NCBI GenBank assembly: GCA_021324165.1
Contig: JAJPJR010000035.1
Location: 24,809 to 88,808 of the forward strand
DNA length: 64,000 nucleotides
Direction: 5' to 3'
Source: Armatimonadota bacterium
Lineage (GTDB): Bacteria; Armatimonadota; Fimbriimonadia; Fimbriimonadales; ATM1
Shown here: positions 27,551-38,183 of the stretch, in pieces
Layout of the letters: each line of letters opens with the position of its first letter
How positions within the stretch are numbered: the stretch's first letter is position 1
Program-made: the position numbers and the translations under genes
The notes under the pieces: model-generated
What the model saw: only the letters and a program-made list of their open reading frames with translations
What the model was told of the DNA's origin: nothing
The model's database searches: none

Positions 27551-28456
27551 TCAGTGCAGGCGCTTCCGCGCAGCCGATCTCAAAAAGATCGCCGCCGCGT
27601 TGAACAAAAGCAGCACGCCCATCAAAACGATGATCGCCGCAGCCGACTTTTCCCTTTGAAAAATCTGCTCAGGACGCTGCGCCCAATCGAAAATCTGAAT
27701 CGGCAGAACGCTGTACAAATCGAGCGGACCGCGCGGCGAAAACGTCAAATACGTTACCGCGCCGAGCGTAATCAGCGGCGCCGCCTCGCCAATCGCGCGC
27801 GATAAGCCTAAAATAATTCCCGTCATCATTCCAGGAATCGCCGAAGGAATCACAATCCTGCTTATCATCTCCCATCGCGTCGCCCCGAGCGCCAGCGATC
27901 CCTCGCGGTGATATCGAGGCACCGCTTTCAACGCCTCCTGAGATGCCGTAATCACCAATGGCAGGATCATCAAACTCATCGTTACGGCGCCGGCCAGCAA
28001 ACTTTTCCGCAAATCTTGACTCCCGGTGGCTTCTGCCGCAAATCCAAACGCAGCCACTCCCAACAAACCGTACACGATGCTCGGCACGCCCGCAAGGTTC
28101 GTAATGTTCAACTGAATGATTCGCGTGAACCCGTTGCGCGGCGCAAACTCCTCCAAATAGATCGCCGATCCGATTCCCAGCGGAACCGTCAAAATCAAAA
28201 TCAGCCCCATCAGCCAAATCGTTCCCATCAGCGCCGGATAAATTCCCGCCCTCTCCGGATAGTTGCTCGAAGGCGGGCTTTCCAAGAACTTGAAAGATAA
28301 ACTCCCCCAGCCGTCTTTGATCAACTGCTGCGCCAGAAAACACAACACAACGAATCCAAACAAAACCGCCGCCGTGCACACGATGCGAAAACTCGTTTCG
28401 AACACCAGCCGCCCCCGCGCCGTCGTCTTCGGCGAACCCGCCGCGCTAAACGCCAT
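27551..28456 (-). CDS. pstA: Phosphate ABC transporter permease PstA
   Basis: The 301-residue membrane protein has about six helices and the family blocks GIGSAIYLEEFAP, NLAGVPSIVYGLLG, REGSLALGATRWEM and LGLSRAIGEAAPLI. With PstC it forms the channel of the high-affinity phosphate importer. ATG 28456 overlaps the pstC end by 11 bases. The expected pstB ATPase gene does not follow; ruvX does. Confidence 0.95.
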   Translation of the reverse strand: MAFSAAGSPKTTARGRLVFETSFRIVCTAAVLFGFVVLCFLAQQLIKDGWGSLSFKFLESPPSSNYPERAGIYPALMGTIWLMGLILILTVPLGIGSAIYLEEFAPRNGFTRIIQLNITNLAGVPSIVYGLLGVAAFGFAAEATGSQDLRKSLLAGAVTMSLMILPLVITASQEALKAVPRYHREGSLALGATRWEMISRIVIPSAIPGMMTGIILGLSRAIGEAAPLITLGAVTYLTFSPRGPLDLYSVLPIQIFDWAQRPEQIFQREKSAAAIIVLMGVLLLFNAAAIFLRSAARKRLH

Positions 28457-29336
28457 AACTTCGCCTCCTAACCAGCCGCGCCGCCAACAAGTTCATCACA
28501 AGCGTGATCGCAAACAGCGCAAGTCCCACAGCGAACACGGTGTAATACTCGAGCGATCCGTGAGGCACATCGCCCTTTGCAACCATCACAATATAAGCAG
28601 ACATCGTTTGAATCTCGTTCGCAGGATTCCATGTGAGCTGCGGCCGGTTGCCAGCCGCTAAAGTAACCGCCATCGTTTCGCCGACAGCCCGCGAAATCGC
28701 CAAAATGAACGCCGAAATGATCCCCGAACGCGCGCTCGTCAGCACGACTTTGCGAATGACTTCGTTCTTCGTCGCTCCCAGTGCAATTCCCGATTCGCGC
28801 TGCACTTTTGGAACAGCACGAAGAGAATCCTCCGTAAGAGAAGCAACCATCGGAAATATCATAATTCCCACCACAATCGCTCCGCTCAAGGCGTTGTAAA
28901 TCGGCAGCGAAGGGATCACTCTTTGCAAAATCGGCGTAACGTACGCAACCGCAAAAAAACCGTACACGATCGTCGGAATCCCAGCCAAAAGTTCCAGCAC
29001 CGGCTTCACGGCATTCCGAACGCGCTCCGAAGCATACTCCGACAAAAAAACCGCCGCAAGAAGTCCGGTCGGAATCGCGATCAATCCGGCACCGATCGCA
29101 ATCATCGCCGTCCCCGCCGCCAGCGGCCAAATCCCATAATGGCGCGGCTCGGTCAACGGCGACCATGTGGTTTCACCGAAAAACCGCCCAAACCCCACCT
29201 TCGCAAAAAAATGATACGACTCGGTAACCAGCACAACCACAATGCCTGCCGTCGTCGCGATGCTCACAAGAGCGCACGCGAATGTCAGCGCGCGCGCAAT
29301 CCATTCCCGCCTCGCTCTTGACCGCCGGTAACTCAA
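28446..29336 (-). CDS. pstC: Phosphate ABC transporter permease PstC
   Basis: The 296-residue permease shows AVFLSEYASERVRN, LELLAGIPTIVYGFFA, QRESGIALGATKNEV and ISRAVGETMAV, the PstC pattern, with about six membrane helices. The start is a TTG at 29336 that directly follows the pstS stop (TAG TTG), with GAGGGG just upstream, so initiation depends on pstS translation. It pairs with PstA. Confidence 0.95.
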   Translation of the reverse strand: MSYRRSRARREWIARALTFACALVSIATTAGIVVVLVTESYHFFAKVGFGRFFGETTWSPLTEPRHYGIWPLAAGTAMIAIGAGLIAIPTGLLAAVFLSEYASERVRNAVKPVLELLAGIPTIVYGFFAVAYVTPILQRVIPSLPIYNALSGAIVVGIMIFPMVASLTEDSLRAVPKVQRESGIALGATKNEVIRKVVLTSARSGIISAFILAISRAVGETMAVTLAAGNRPQLTWNPANEIQTMSAYIVMVAKGDVPHGSLEYYTVFAVGLALFAITLVMNLLAARLVRRRSYGV

Positions 29337-30347
29337 CTACCCCTCGTCTTTCAACAGATCTTCGAGCCGCATCCCGATCGTCTCTTTGCCGTTAAACACC
29401 GATCCAAGTTTGCGGCTCTCAAACCGTTTCAACGACATATCATAAAGCGCAGGAGTCAAAGCAACATACTTCGCTTTGTTCGCGATCAGATCAACACCTT
29501 CTTTGCTCAAATAAAACTTCACAAACGCCTGCACTTCCGGCCGGTCAGCGGCTTTCTTTGAAACATAAATAAACAAAGGCCGGCTCAGCGGAGAATAACT
29601 TCCATCGCTGATCGTCTCCGGCGTGGGCTTGACAGGACCTTTGCCGTTGTCAATCGCCACCAGATTCAGCTTGTCCATGTTCGCCTCATAATAGGCCAAG
29701 CCGAAAAACCCCAGTCCGCCTTTCGTTCCCGCCACGCCTTTTACCAGCACGTTGTCATCAGCACTCGGAGAATAATCCGGCCGAATCGAACCTTTCTTGC
29801 CGTTCACCGCCTCCGTGAAATAATCGAAAGTTCCCGACGCCTGGTCTGCCCCGAACAGCGCGATCGGTTCGGCAGGGAATCCTGAGCGCACATCCGCCCA
29901 ACTCTTCACCGTGCTTCCCGGTTCCCAAATCTTCTTCAGCTCCTGCACCGTCAAATGATCCGCCCAATCGTTCTGTTTCGACACCACCACCGAAAGCCCG
30001 TCAAACGCAATCGGAACCTCGATAAACTCCACCCCGTTTTCCTTCGTCTTTTGAAGCTCTTCGGTCAGGATCGGGCGCGACGCGTCGCAGATGTCAACCT
30101 CGCCAGCCGTAAACTTCTTCATTCCTCCCCCGGTTCCGCTTGTGCTCACCACAACCCGAACGCCAGGGTTCTGCGCCATGAACTCCTCGGCAACGCTCTG
30201 CGAAATCGGGCTCACTGTGCTCGAGCCGTCAATCTCAATCGTTCCAGATAGATCGCTTCCGCCCGCTCGTCCGCCGCCTCGTCCGCCGCACCCGACAGCC
30301 GCAATTGCCGCCCATGCGCAAAACAACATCATTGATCTTTTTTTCAA
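29337..30347 (-). CDS. pstS: Phosphate-binding lipoprotein PstS
   Basis: About 336 residues with a lipoprotein signal ([11 protein letters not shown]) and a Gly-rich tether. The binding fold shows [19 protein letters not shown] near the N-terminus, [19 protein letters not shown], and [14 protein letters not shown], which hold the phosphate ligands. TTG 30347 is chosen because AGGAGG lies seven bases upstream; the ATG pair at 30371/30368 lies upstream of that site. It captures phosphate outside the cell for PstCA. A candidate Pho box lies ~73 bases upstream. Confidence 0.95.
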   Translation of the reverse strand: MKKRSMMLFCAWAAIAAVGCGGRGGGRAGGSDLSGTIEIDGSSTVSPISQSVAEEFMAQNPGVRVVVSTSGTGGGMKKFTAGEVDICDASRPILTEELQKTKENGVEFIEVPIAFDGLSVVVSKQNDWADHLTVQELKKIWEPGSTVKSWADVRSGFPAEPIALFGADQASGTFDYFTEAVNGKKGSIRPDYSPSADDNVLVKGVAGTKGGLGFFGLAYYEANMDKLNLVAIDNGKGPVKPTPETISDGSYSPLSRPLFIYVSKKAADRPEVQAFVKFYLSKEGVDLIANKAKYVALTPALYDMSLKRFESRKLGSVFNGKETIGMRLEDLLKDEG

Positions 30348-30419
30348 AACGCTGCCTCCTGCTCCCATCATTCACAAGCGTACCGGCGGGGCGCATCGCA
30401 AGCCCGAAAACCGAGGCTA

Positions 30420-30437
30420 TGTTAACCCGCGCTTAAC
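30420..30437 (-). promoter_or_regulatory. Candidate Pho box before pstS
   Basis: On the minus strand GTTAAGC (30437-30431) and GTTAACA (30426-30420) are direct repeats with an 11-base period, separated by GCGG. PhoB/PhoP-type regulators bind such 7-base repeats with 11-base spacing. A weaker third copy (GATTACA) lies one further period upstream. The box overlaps the stop codon of the upstream gene and lies ~73 bases before the pstS start. No clear -10 box follows, which lowers confidence. Confidence 0.45.
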
Positions 30438-31683
30438 GATTTGTAATCGCTGGGCCAAAAATGCGAGGGATTGTCGTCAGGCTCACTTCTCCGCCTGGCG
30501 TCCGAAAAACCGCTTCACAAAACGCGGCCTGCGGCTCCAGACTGTTGGGAAGCGGCATGGCTCCGTTGCCAGTCCGCACCGCTTTCCACTCGCACTTCGA
30601 AAAGTCGTTGTCTTTTGCCGAGGCAGCCCACAACCTCACGGTCACGGCTCCCGGCGCAATCGGCGAAAACACCCAGCCGTTTTCGTTCTTTGTCCACTCG
30701 CCGCGCAAAATCGGCGCGGGTTCGCCCAAAAACTCCACTCGACAGAAAAACGCCAAGCCGCGCTGCGCGGTCTCGCTGGTGCTCACAACGTGCCCCACGT
30801 TCGGCAGAACGCAGAACCATCGCCCGCCAGGCAGATCGTTTGCATACAAGTTCGCCGCATCAACCGTCCAAAACGGGTCGTTCGCGCCGCGGATGATCAT
30901 CTTCGGAAGATTCAGCCTCAGCCTATAAGCCAGCGGATCAACCATCGACACCAGCGTTTTGCCGATATCGGTGCCAAGTGCTTTATCAGGCTCCAGCCCT
31001 TCATACGCCCCGAACATCGGGCTGAAACGGCCCCACAACGCCTTCTGGTGTGCCAGCTGGGCCTGAAATCCCAAAAAATCGAACGCCATAGGAGCGATGC
31101 CCACCACGCGCCCGTCATAAGCGCCCGCCAGATAGCATGTCCACCCGCGCTTGCTCTCGCCCGAAAGAACGAACCGCCTGACGGCGTCCGAACTCCCCGC
31201 GGTCAGTTTCACCACGGCGTTCATCGCCGAGACTACCGATTTGGCCATCGGAAACAGCGCCGGCCAAGTCTCATCCTTGTCCTGAAGAAACTTTTGAAAC
31301 GAATACGCTATTAGTGCGTCTTCGCGCAGGTTTTCAAACAAAGGCTGGTTGGGAACCGAATAAAGCACCGCCACCACGATGCCCGCGCTGCTCGCCACGA
31401 ACTTGGCGAGTTTAGCGTCGGGATCGGCCTTGCCTTTGTCCCCCGTCACCCAGAGCAGACACGCTCCCGGCGACCGGTTGGCAGAAGGGAAGTGGATCGT
31501 GAGTTCGTGCTGCCACTTTCCCCCTTTCCAGTCGAGCGAAGTCAACCGAACCCGTTCGATTTTTTCGCCATCTACCATCTCCGCTTTCGCGGGCTCGCAT
31601 TCATACGAGGGATCGGTCTGTGCGATGTAGCGAAACAACGCCGGCTGTTGAATCAGCAGGACGGAGGCGATCAACGCGGTCAC
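30433..31683 (-). CDS. PhoPQ-activated protein (PqaA)-like, alpha/beta hydrolase fold
   Basis: A 416-residue protein of the PhoPQ-activated pathogenicity-related family. The nucleophile elbow reads [20 protein letters not shown], followed by [13 protein letters not shown] and the acid/His region [15 protein letters not shown] and LPNVGHVV, consistent with an alpha/beta hydrolase. A hydrophobic N-terminus ([16 protein letters not shown]) may direct export. The GTG start has no clear ribosome site, so the start is uncertain. It sits 14 bases after the Lon-N gene and just upstream of the Pho box; its biochemical activity in any organism is not established. Confidence 0.85.
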   Translation of the reverse strand: MTALIASVLLIQQPALFRYIAQTDPSYECEPAKAEMVDGEKIERVRLTSLDWKGGKWQHELTIHFPSANRSPGACLLWVTGDKGKADPDAKLAKFVASSAGIVVAVLYSVPNQPLFENLREDALIAYSFQKFLQDKDETWPALFPMAKSVVSAMNAVVKLTAGSSDAVRRFVLSGESKRGWTCYLAGAYDGRVVGIAPMAFDFLGFQAQLAHQKALWGRFSPMFGAYEGLEPDKALGTDIGKTLVSMVDPLAYRLRLNLPKMIIRGANDPFWTVDAANLYANDLPGGRWFCVLPNVGHVVSTSETAQRGLAFFCRVEFLGEPAPILRGEWTKNENGWVFSPIAPGAVTVRLWAASAKDNDFSKCEWKAVRTGNGAMPLPNSLEPQAAFCEAVFRTPGGEVSLTTIPRIFGPAITNR

Positions 31684-31697
31684 GGGTGATTAGACGC

Positions 31698-32366
31698 CTA
31701 ATTCGAGGACAGATATTCCGCGTACAGGTCGAGGTGAGTGGGCTGGGCAGTCATCGCAAAGGCGTGCGTTTGCATCTCCATCAGCGGGATCATCTCTTCG
31801 AGCCGTTCTGCGGTGTCGGTCATTTCGAGCAGGCGCTGGAGTTTGCCTGCCGGAACGTCCAGGCATCCCGCGATGGAAAACGACAAGGTCATAGGGTCGC
31901 ACTCTCTTGCGACCCGAAGGCCGACATCCGATCCGCCGAACACCGTTTCCAGATGGCTGCGGAACGCCGCCCGCGCCTCATCCAGAAGGTTCTGATTCCT
32001 TTCCGTTGCAACCCAGCGCGATTCCAAAATCGGCTCGACTGACGCCTTCAGCAGCGGCTCTGAGCGATCCAGCGATCGGATGCGAAACCGGCCCTCTCCC
32101 AACGCGATCGCGTGAATCCTTCGGTCGGATATCGTTTTTCTTGCTACAAACCTGGCGAATGTGCCGACCAGATAAGGTTCCACATCTGGGTCGCCCACTT
32201 CCCGGCCTTCGCGAATCAACGCGATGCCGAACGGCAGGTTCTTGGCGATGCACTCCGACAGCAGGCCCACATACCGGGCTTCGAACAGGTGAAGCGCCGT
32301 CGCCTGATTGGGAAGCAGAACAGACGATAGCGGCATCAACGGAAACTGACTGAACCTTGGCACCAT
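31698..32366 (-). CDS. Stand-alone Lon N-terminal (LON substrate-binding) domain protein
   Basis: The 222-residue protein matches the N-terminal domain of Lon protease (FPLMPLSSVLLPNQATALHLFEARY... FGIALIREG ... VGTFARFV) followed by a helical half, without ATPase or protease domains. Such proteins are widespread and may act as substrate adaptors; the function is not established. ATG 32366 is chosen where the domain begins; upstream frame lies in the divergent kinase gene. The 82-base divergent gap contains start signals for both genes. Confidence 0.88.
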   Translation of the reverse strand: MVPRFSQFPLMPLSSVLLPNQATALHLFEARYVGLLSECIAKNLPFGIALIREGREVGDPDVEPYLVGTFARFVARKTISDRRIHAIALGEGRFRIRSLDRSEPLLKASVEPILESRWVATERNQNLLDEARAAFRSHLETVFGGSDVGLRVARECDPMTLSFSIAGCLDVPAGKLQRLLEMTDTAERLEEMIPLMEMQTHAFAMTAQPTHLDLYAEYLSSN

Positions 32367-32403
32367 CTTGCGAACGGGGTTAGTATGACAGACTCTCTGC
32401 CGG

Positions 32404-32409
32404 TATAAT
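32404..32409 (+). promoter_or_regulatory. -10 box of histidine kinase gene
   Basis: A perfect TATAAT at 32404-32409 in the 82-base divergent gap, 39 bases before the kinase ATG at 32449. Transcription would begin near 32416, giving a leader of ~33 bases that contains GGAGG. No good -35 box is visible. Confidence 0.5.
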
Positions 32410-32448
32410 CGAACTCGTGGCCCTCCGGGGTCGTCTTTCCTGGAGGTT

Positions 32449-34170
32449 ATGCACGGGCAAATGGAAGAGCGCGAGGAGCGACTGCTTAAAGCGCAAATAG
32501 AAGAACTCACGCGAAAACTTCGAGAGGCAGAAGCCAGCCTCGAGGAGATGCGGCGCAAGGCCCAGGCATTCCCTAAATCGGGCCCGGAGGCCCCCGAAGA
32601 GGTCGCCCCGATCAGCGAAGCCCAAACCACGCTCAGGCGGCTGGTTCAGCGCATCGCAATGATTTTGCAGGCCGAGCGGGTGCTGATGATGTTCTTCGAT
32701 CGGGAATCGGGCGAACTGATCGGAATCTCTCCTGCGTTCGGAATTGATGAAAACATGCTCGGCATGGTGAGAATGCGGGCTACGGGCGGCATATCAGGCG
32801 AAGTGTTCCGCGAAGGCAAGCCGATCATTTTTCACGATGCGATGTCTGACGCCCGAAGCCAAGCCGATCCGTTCGGCATTCTGCACGTGCAAAACGGCGT
32901 GTGCGTGCCGCTGGTCATCGAAAGGCGCGACGAAGAAAACCGGATCATTGATCGTCAGGCGATCGGCGTTCTGCACGCATTCAACAAACGGCACGGCGAA
33001 GATTTCAACGACGAAGACGTTCGGCTTTTGGAACGGATGGCCAAAAGCGCGGCCAGCGTGATTTCGAACCTCAAGCTGTACCAACAGGTGGTTGAGGAAA
33101 AAGAAGAACTTCTCCACACGCTGGAAAGCCTTTATGCTGGATTGGTGCTGGTGAACCAGGAAGGCAAGATTACGCAGATGAACGCATCAGCCCGCTCGAT
33201 TTTTGGCGCAGGGCCAGAAGCGATTCATCAAGATCATCACGAAGTGCTGAGAAACAAAGAGATTTGTGCGCTGTTGGACCGCGCGCAGGGCGGAATGGAT
33301 GCCGATCAGGTTGAAGCGACCGTCACGCTCGACGGAAAAATCGAACGAACGTATCAAGTTCAGGTTGCTCAGGTTCGGGGCGACGACGGTCGACAGATCG
33401 GCACCGTTGCCATCCTCAACGACGTTACCGATCTCAAGAACATCGAAAGGATGAAAAGCGCGTTTGTCGCGACGGTTTCGCATGAACTTCGAACGCCGCT
33501 CACCGCAATCAAAGGCTTCGTAAGCACGCTGCGAATGGATGACAGTTTTTCTGCCACCGAACTGCAGGAGTTTTACACGATCATTGATCACGAATGCGAC
33601 AGGCTCACGCGGTTGGTGAACGACTTGCTGAACATCGCGCGGATCGAAGCCGGCGAAAGCCTGAAGCCGAACTACACGAAGGTTGATGTAAGGCAGTTGA
33701 TCAAAAAAGTGCTTCTGATTCAAAAGCAGTCCACCCATTCCACATCGAAACACACGTTCGTTCTGGAAGCGCCCGATGACGTTCCCGAAATCACTGGAGA
33801 TCAGGATAAACTCGATCAAGTGTTCACGAACCTGGTGAACAACGGCGTGAAATATTCGCCCGAGGGCGGACAGATTACGGCCAAAATCAAGGTTGAGCCC
33901 GACGCGATCGTGGTGGGAATCCAAGATCAAGGCATCGGAATCCCGAAAGATCACCTTGCAAGAGTGTTCGATCGGTTCCATCGCGTGCACACCGAAGACA
34001 ACAGGAAGATTTACGGAACGGGCTTGGGGCTGTTTTTGGTCAAACACCTGGTCGAGCAGATTCATCTGGGCAAAGTTTGGGTTGAATCCGACCTCGGTGT
34101 GGGTTCCACGTTCTGGGTGCGGCTGCCAATCGAACTGGACGTGGAAAAAGCCGAAGCGATGAACAGTTAG
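32449..34170 (+). CDS. Soluble GAF-PAS sensor histidine kinase
   Basis: A 573-residue protein with no membrane segment. A charged coiled coil (~1-45) is followed by a GAF domain (~55-205), a second short coiled coil, a PAS domain (~225-325), then HisKA with His345 in SHELRTPLTAIKGF and a HATPase domain (N box NLVNNGVKYSP, Asn464/465; DQGIGIP; GTGLGLF). It should sense a cytoplasmic signal and phosphorylate a response regulator, but no regulator gene is adjacent, so it is an orphan kinase. GGAGG lies only two bases before ATG 32449 and fourteen before ATG 32461, so either could be the start. The domain order resembles PhoR/ResE-like kinases with GAF input. Confidence 0.9.
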   Translation: MHGQMEEREERLLKAQIEELTRKLREAEASLEEMRRKAQAFPKSGPEAPEEVAPISEAQTTLRRLVQRIAMILQAERVLMMFFDRESGELIGISPAFGIDENMLGMVRMRATGGISGEVFREGKPIIFHDAMSDARSQADPFGILHVQNGVCVPLVIERRDEENRIIDRQAIGVLHAFNKRHGEDFNDEDVRLLERMAKSAASVISNLKLYQQVVEEKEELLHTLESLYAGLVLVNQEGKITQMNASARSIFGAGPEAIHQDHHEVLRNKEICALLDRAQGGMDADQVEATVTLDGKIERTYQVQVAQVRGDDGRQIGTVAILNDVTDLKNIERMKSAFVATVSHELRTPLTAIKGFVSTLRMDDSFSATELQEFYTIIDHECDRLTRLVNDLLNIARIEAGESLKPNYTKVDVRQLIKKVLLIQKQSTHSTSKHTFVLEAPDDVPEITGDQDKLDQVFTNLVNNGVKYSPEGGQITAKIKVEPDAIVVGIQDQGIGIPKDHLARVFDRFHRVHTEDNRKIYGTGLGLFLVKHLVEQIHLGKVWVESDLGVGSTFWVRLPIELDVEKAEAMNS

Positions 34171-34194
34171 GAACGCAGGGTATCGTTTGCGTTC

Positions 34195-35472
34195 ATGCAC
34201 GACCGCTCGCGTTTGCGGAACGACCCAGATTTTTACATCAAGGCGATTGCGCGGAAGCGCATGGCAGCGCCCATCGAGCTGTTGTTGCAGTTGGATGCCG
34301 AGTGGCGTGCAGTGCGCACTGCGCTCGAGGCCGATCAGGCTGAGATGAACCGCGCGAGCCGATCCATCGGCGCGCTGCTGGGGCAGGGAAAAAAAGACGA
34401 AGCCGAAACAGCCAAACAGAAAACTGCCGAACTGAAAGCGCGCATCGCCGTTCAGGAAGAACGTGCGCGCGAACTGGAATCCGAACTCCGATCGTTGGAA
34501 CTCTCGATTCCGAATGTTCCGCATCCCTCGGTCCCCGACGGAGCGGGAGAGCAGGACAACGTTCAAGTGCGAACGTTCGGCGAACCTCCCGTCTTCGATT
34601 TTGAGCCCAAACCGCACTGGGAGATCGCAGAGCATCTGGGGATCATTGATTTTGCGGCAGGTTCGAAAATCTCGGGCAGCGGATTCATCATTTATAAAGG
34701 GCTTGGCGCCCGGCTTCAGCGCGCGCTTATTTATTTTATGCTTCACGAGCACACCGAGAAACACGGCTACACCGAAATCTATCCACCGTATCTGGTTAAC
34801 CGCGGTTCGATGACCACCACCGGCCAGCTGCCAAAATTCGAAGAGGATTTGTACGTGATGGAGCGCGACGATCTTTTTTTGATTCCAACAGCCGAAGTGC
34901 CGGTAACCAATCTGCACCGCGATGATATTTTGGACGCCAGCCAGCTGCCGATCCGCTATGCCGCGTTTTCGGGATGCTTTCGAAGGGAAGCAGGAGCAGC
35001 CGGCAAAGATACCCGCGGTCTGCTCCGCGTGCATCAGTTCGACAAAGTGGAGCTCGTAAAAATCGTCGCGCCAGAAACCAGTTATGACGAGATGGAATCC
35101 TTGACTCAAGACGCCGAATCGGTGCTCGAATCGCTCGGCCTGCACTTTCGAACGATGGAGATGTGCACGGCAGAACTCAGTTTTTCGAACACCAAACAGT
35201 ACGATTTGGAAGTTTGGGCCCCCGGAGTTGGAAAATATCTGGAAGTGAGCAGCGCAAGCAATTTCGAGGATTTCCAGGCGCGGCGCGGAGAAATACGGTA
35301 CCGGCCCGGCCCCGGCGAAAAACCGAAATACGCGCATACGTTGAACGCCAGCGGTGTGGCGTGTCCTCGACTGATGGCAGCGATTTTGGAAACGTATCAG
35401 CGGCAAGACAATTCGGTGTTTGTGCCGCCGCCGCTGCAACCGTTCATGGGCACAGATTCGATTTCGGCTTAG
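34195..35472 (+). CDS. serS: Serine-tRNA ligase
   Basis: The 425-residue class II synthetase charges tRNA-Ser. The N-terminal long coiled-coil arm (~30-100) binds the tRNA long extra arm. Motif 2 reads [20 protein letters not shown] and motif 3 [20 protein letters not shown]. Length is normal. ATG 34195 lies 24 bases after the kinase stop with no ribosome site; a weak TATCGT box is eight bases upstream, so it may be leaderless. Its stop overlaps the convergent thioesterase gene by four bases. Confidence 0.97.
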   Translation: MHDRSRLRNDPDFYIKAIARKRMAAPIELLLQLDAEWRAVRTALEADQAEMNRASRSIGALLGQGKKDEAETAKQKTAELKARIAVQEERARELESELRSLELSIPNVPHPSVPDGAGEQDNVQVRTFGEPPVFDFEPKPHWEIAEHLGIIDFAAGSKISGSGFIIYKGLGARLQRALIYFMLHEHTEKHGYTEIYPPYLVNRGSMTTTGQLPKFEEDLYVMERDDLFLIPTAEVPVTNLHRDDILDASQLPIRYAAFSGCFRREAGAAGKDTRGLLRVHQFDKVELVKIVAPETSYDEMESLTQDAESVLESLGLHFRTMEMCTAELSFSNTKQYDLEVWAPGVGKYLEVSSASNFEDFQARRGEIRYRPGPGEKPKYAHTLNASGVACPRLMAAILETYQRQDNSVFVPPPLQPFMGTDSISA

Positions 35473-36011
35473 CGAATCTGTTGCAAACGCGATTCAAGAG
35501 CCTCATCGGGCAGCGATTCGATCTCTTCGATCATCTGGTGAAACTCGTTCTGCTGCTTTTTTCGCAGTTCCCGCAGAAGGTGCCCTTTCAAAAACTCGAT
35601 CTTCTGTTCGCGCGTCGTTGCCGAAAGCGGCGGAACCTGCACCGGCTTTCCGCGTTCGTCAATCGCGACCATCGTAACCCAGCACGAGTTGGTGTGCCTT
35701 TGCGAATGGGTGTGAAGGTTTTCTGCAAACACCTCGATTTTAACCAATAGGCTTGTGCGCCCCACATAGGCAACTTGACCCACGCAGTGCACCAGTTCGC
35801 CCACTTCGATCGGGCTGTGAAAGTCCACCCGGTCAAAGCTCGCCGTAACGCAGATACCTCCCGCATGCCGGCTGGCCGTAACGTACGCAACTTTATCGAG
35901 CAAAGACAAAATCGCTCCGCCAAACACTTTCCCCAAAAAGTTGGCGTCGCCCGGCGTCATCAGTTCGGTCATCCGCACACCGGAAAAATCGTCGCTGGTT
36001 TTATTTTGCAA
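35469..36011 (-). CDS. Acyl-CoA thioesterase (YciA/BFIT hotdog family)
   Basis: A 180-residue single-hotdog protein: [26 protein letters not shown] contains the catalytic Asn/Asp-type motif, followed by [24 protein letters not shown]. Such enzymes hydrolyse medium/long-chain acyl-CoAs. The ~50 C-terminal residues are a charged helix. TTG 36011 overlaps the tpiA stop by 11 bases and has AGGAG six bases upstream. It is co-transcribed with tpiA and overlaps serS tail to tail. Confidence 0.88.
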   Translation of the reverse strand: MQNKTSDDFSGVRMTELMTPGDANFLGKVFGGAILSLLDKVAYVTASRHAGGICVTASFDRVDFHSPIEVGELVHCVGQVAYVGRTSLLVKIEVFAENLHTHSQRHTNSCWVTMVAIDERGKPVQVPPLSATTREQKIEFLKGHLLRELRKKQQNEFHQMIEEIESLPDEALESRLQQIR

Positions 36012-36780
36012 TCTCGTCTCCTATGGCGATGATCTTTGAAAACTCGTCAGGTTCCAGGCTCGCACCGCCCACCAGCACGCCTTCAACCGATTCGCGTTCC
36101 AGCAGCGCCCGTGCGTTCTCTGCATTCACGCTCCCGCCGTACACAACCTGAAACTGTTCCGACGTGCCTGCTTTTTTTGCGGCGGTTCTGATGAAAGCGC
36201 ACACGCGGTCGGCTTCATCGGGTTCGCAAACGTCTCCCGTTCCAATCGCCCACACGGGCTCATACGCAATCACAAATCGTGCGTCAGTTCCCGCGCAAAG
36301 CGCCGCGTTCAGCTGCGTTTGAATCACCTGTTCGGTGCGGTGTTCGGCGCGTTCTTTCTCGGTTTCGCCCACGCATAGAATCGGGATCAAACCCGCACCA
36401 AGCGCCGCCGAAAACTTGCGCGCAACAACCGCGTCGGTTTCGGAAAAATATGCAAGGAGATTGGCAGGCAAGTCCGATTTTCCGAACCTTCCGCGTCTTT
36501 CGCTGTGTCCCACAATGCAAAATCTGCATCCGAATTCCAAAAGCATGCCAGCCGAAACCTCTCCGGTGAAAGCGCCCTGCGTTTCCCAAAACATCGTCTG
36601 CGCTCCAAGCAAGATGCGCGACCCCGCGACCGCATCTGCCGCGGCGCGCATCGAAACAAATGGCGGACAAACAACCACCTCCGACGCGCCGTCGGAATGA
36701 ACGGATTCACAAATGCGCGATGCCAACGTGAACGCTTCGGCGCTCGTCGTGTGCATTTTCCAATTCCCGGCGATCAGCAT
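36001..36780 (-). CDS. tpiA: Triosephosphate isomerase
   Basis: The 259-residue TIM-barrel enzyme interconverts dihydroxyacetone phosphate and glyceraldehyde 3-phosphate. AGNWKMH gives the substrate Asn and Lys, VGHSERR the electrophilic His, AYEPVWAIGTG the catalytic Glu and YGGSVNAENA with GVLVGGASL the phosphate grip. It is divergent from eno with 65 bases between. ATG 36780 has no ribosome site but TAGAAT nine bases upstream. Confidence 0.97.
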   Translation of the reverse strand: MLIAGNWKMHTTSAEAFTLASRICESVHSDGASEVVVCPPFVSMRAAADAVAGSRILLGAQTMFWETQGAFTGEVSAGMLLEFGCRFCIVGHSERRGRFGKSDLPANLLAYFSETDAVVARKFSAALGAGLIPILCVGETEKERAEHRTEQVIQTQLNAALCAGTDARFVIAYEPVWAIGTGDVCEPDEADRVCAFIRTAAKKAGTSEQFQVVYGGSVNAENARALLERESVEGVLVGGASLEPDEFSKIIAIGDEIAK

Positions 36781-36789
36781 CGCTCCGCA

Positions 36790-36795
36790 ATTCTA
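36790..36795 (-). promoter_or_regulatory. -10-like box of tpiA
   Basis: TAGAAT on the minus strand at 36795-36790 ends nine bases before the tpiA ATG, with no ribosome site between, so the mRNA leader would be at most a few bases. The same 65-base gap carries the enolase ribosome site on the other strand. Confidence 0.4.
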
Positions 36796-36812
36796 ACCGA
36801 TTCTATAGGTAA

Positions 36813-38147
<1,335 letters not shown>

Positions 38148-38183
38148 CGACCGTCTTTTCAAAAAAACGGCCATGGAGGGCCG

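Noticed and set aside
32417..32448. GTG seven bases after TATAAT upstream of the kinase, as a leaderless start or leader peptide
   Set aside because: It is out of frame with the kinase; the GGAGG before the kinase is a better explanation.
33187..35439. A 750-codon open frame on the minus strand opposite the kinase and serS
   Set aside because: It is antisense to two clear genes, has no domain pattern and no ribosome site; such frames arise from the codon bias of the true genes.
38148..38183. Possible hairpin with A-run between eno and pyk
   Set aside because: Imperfect complementarity and the genes look co-transcribed.
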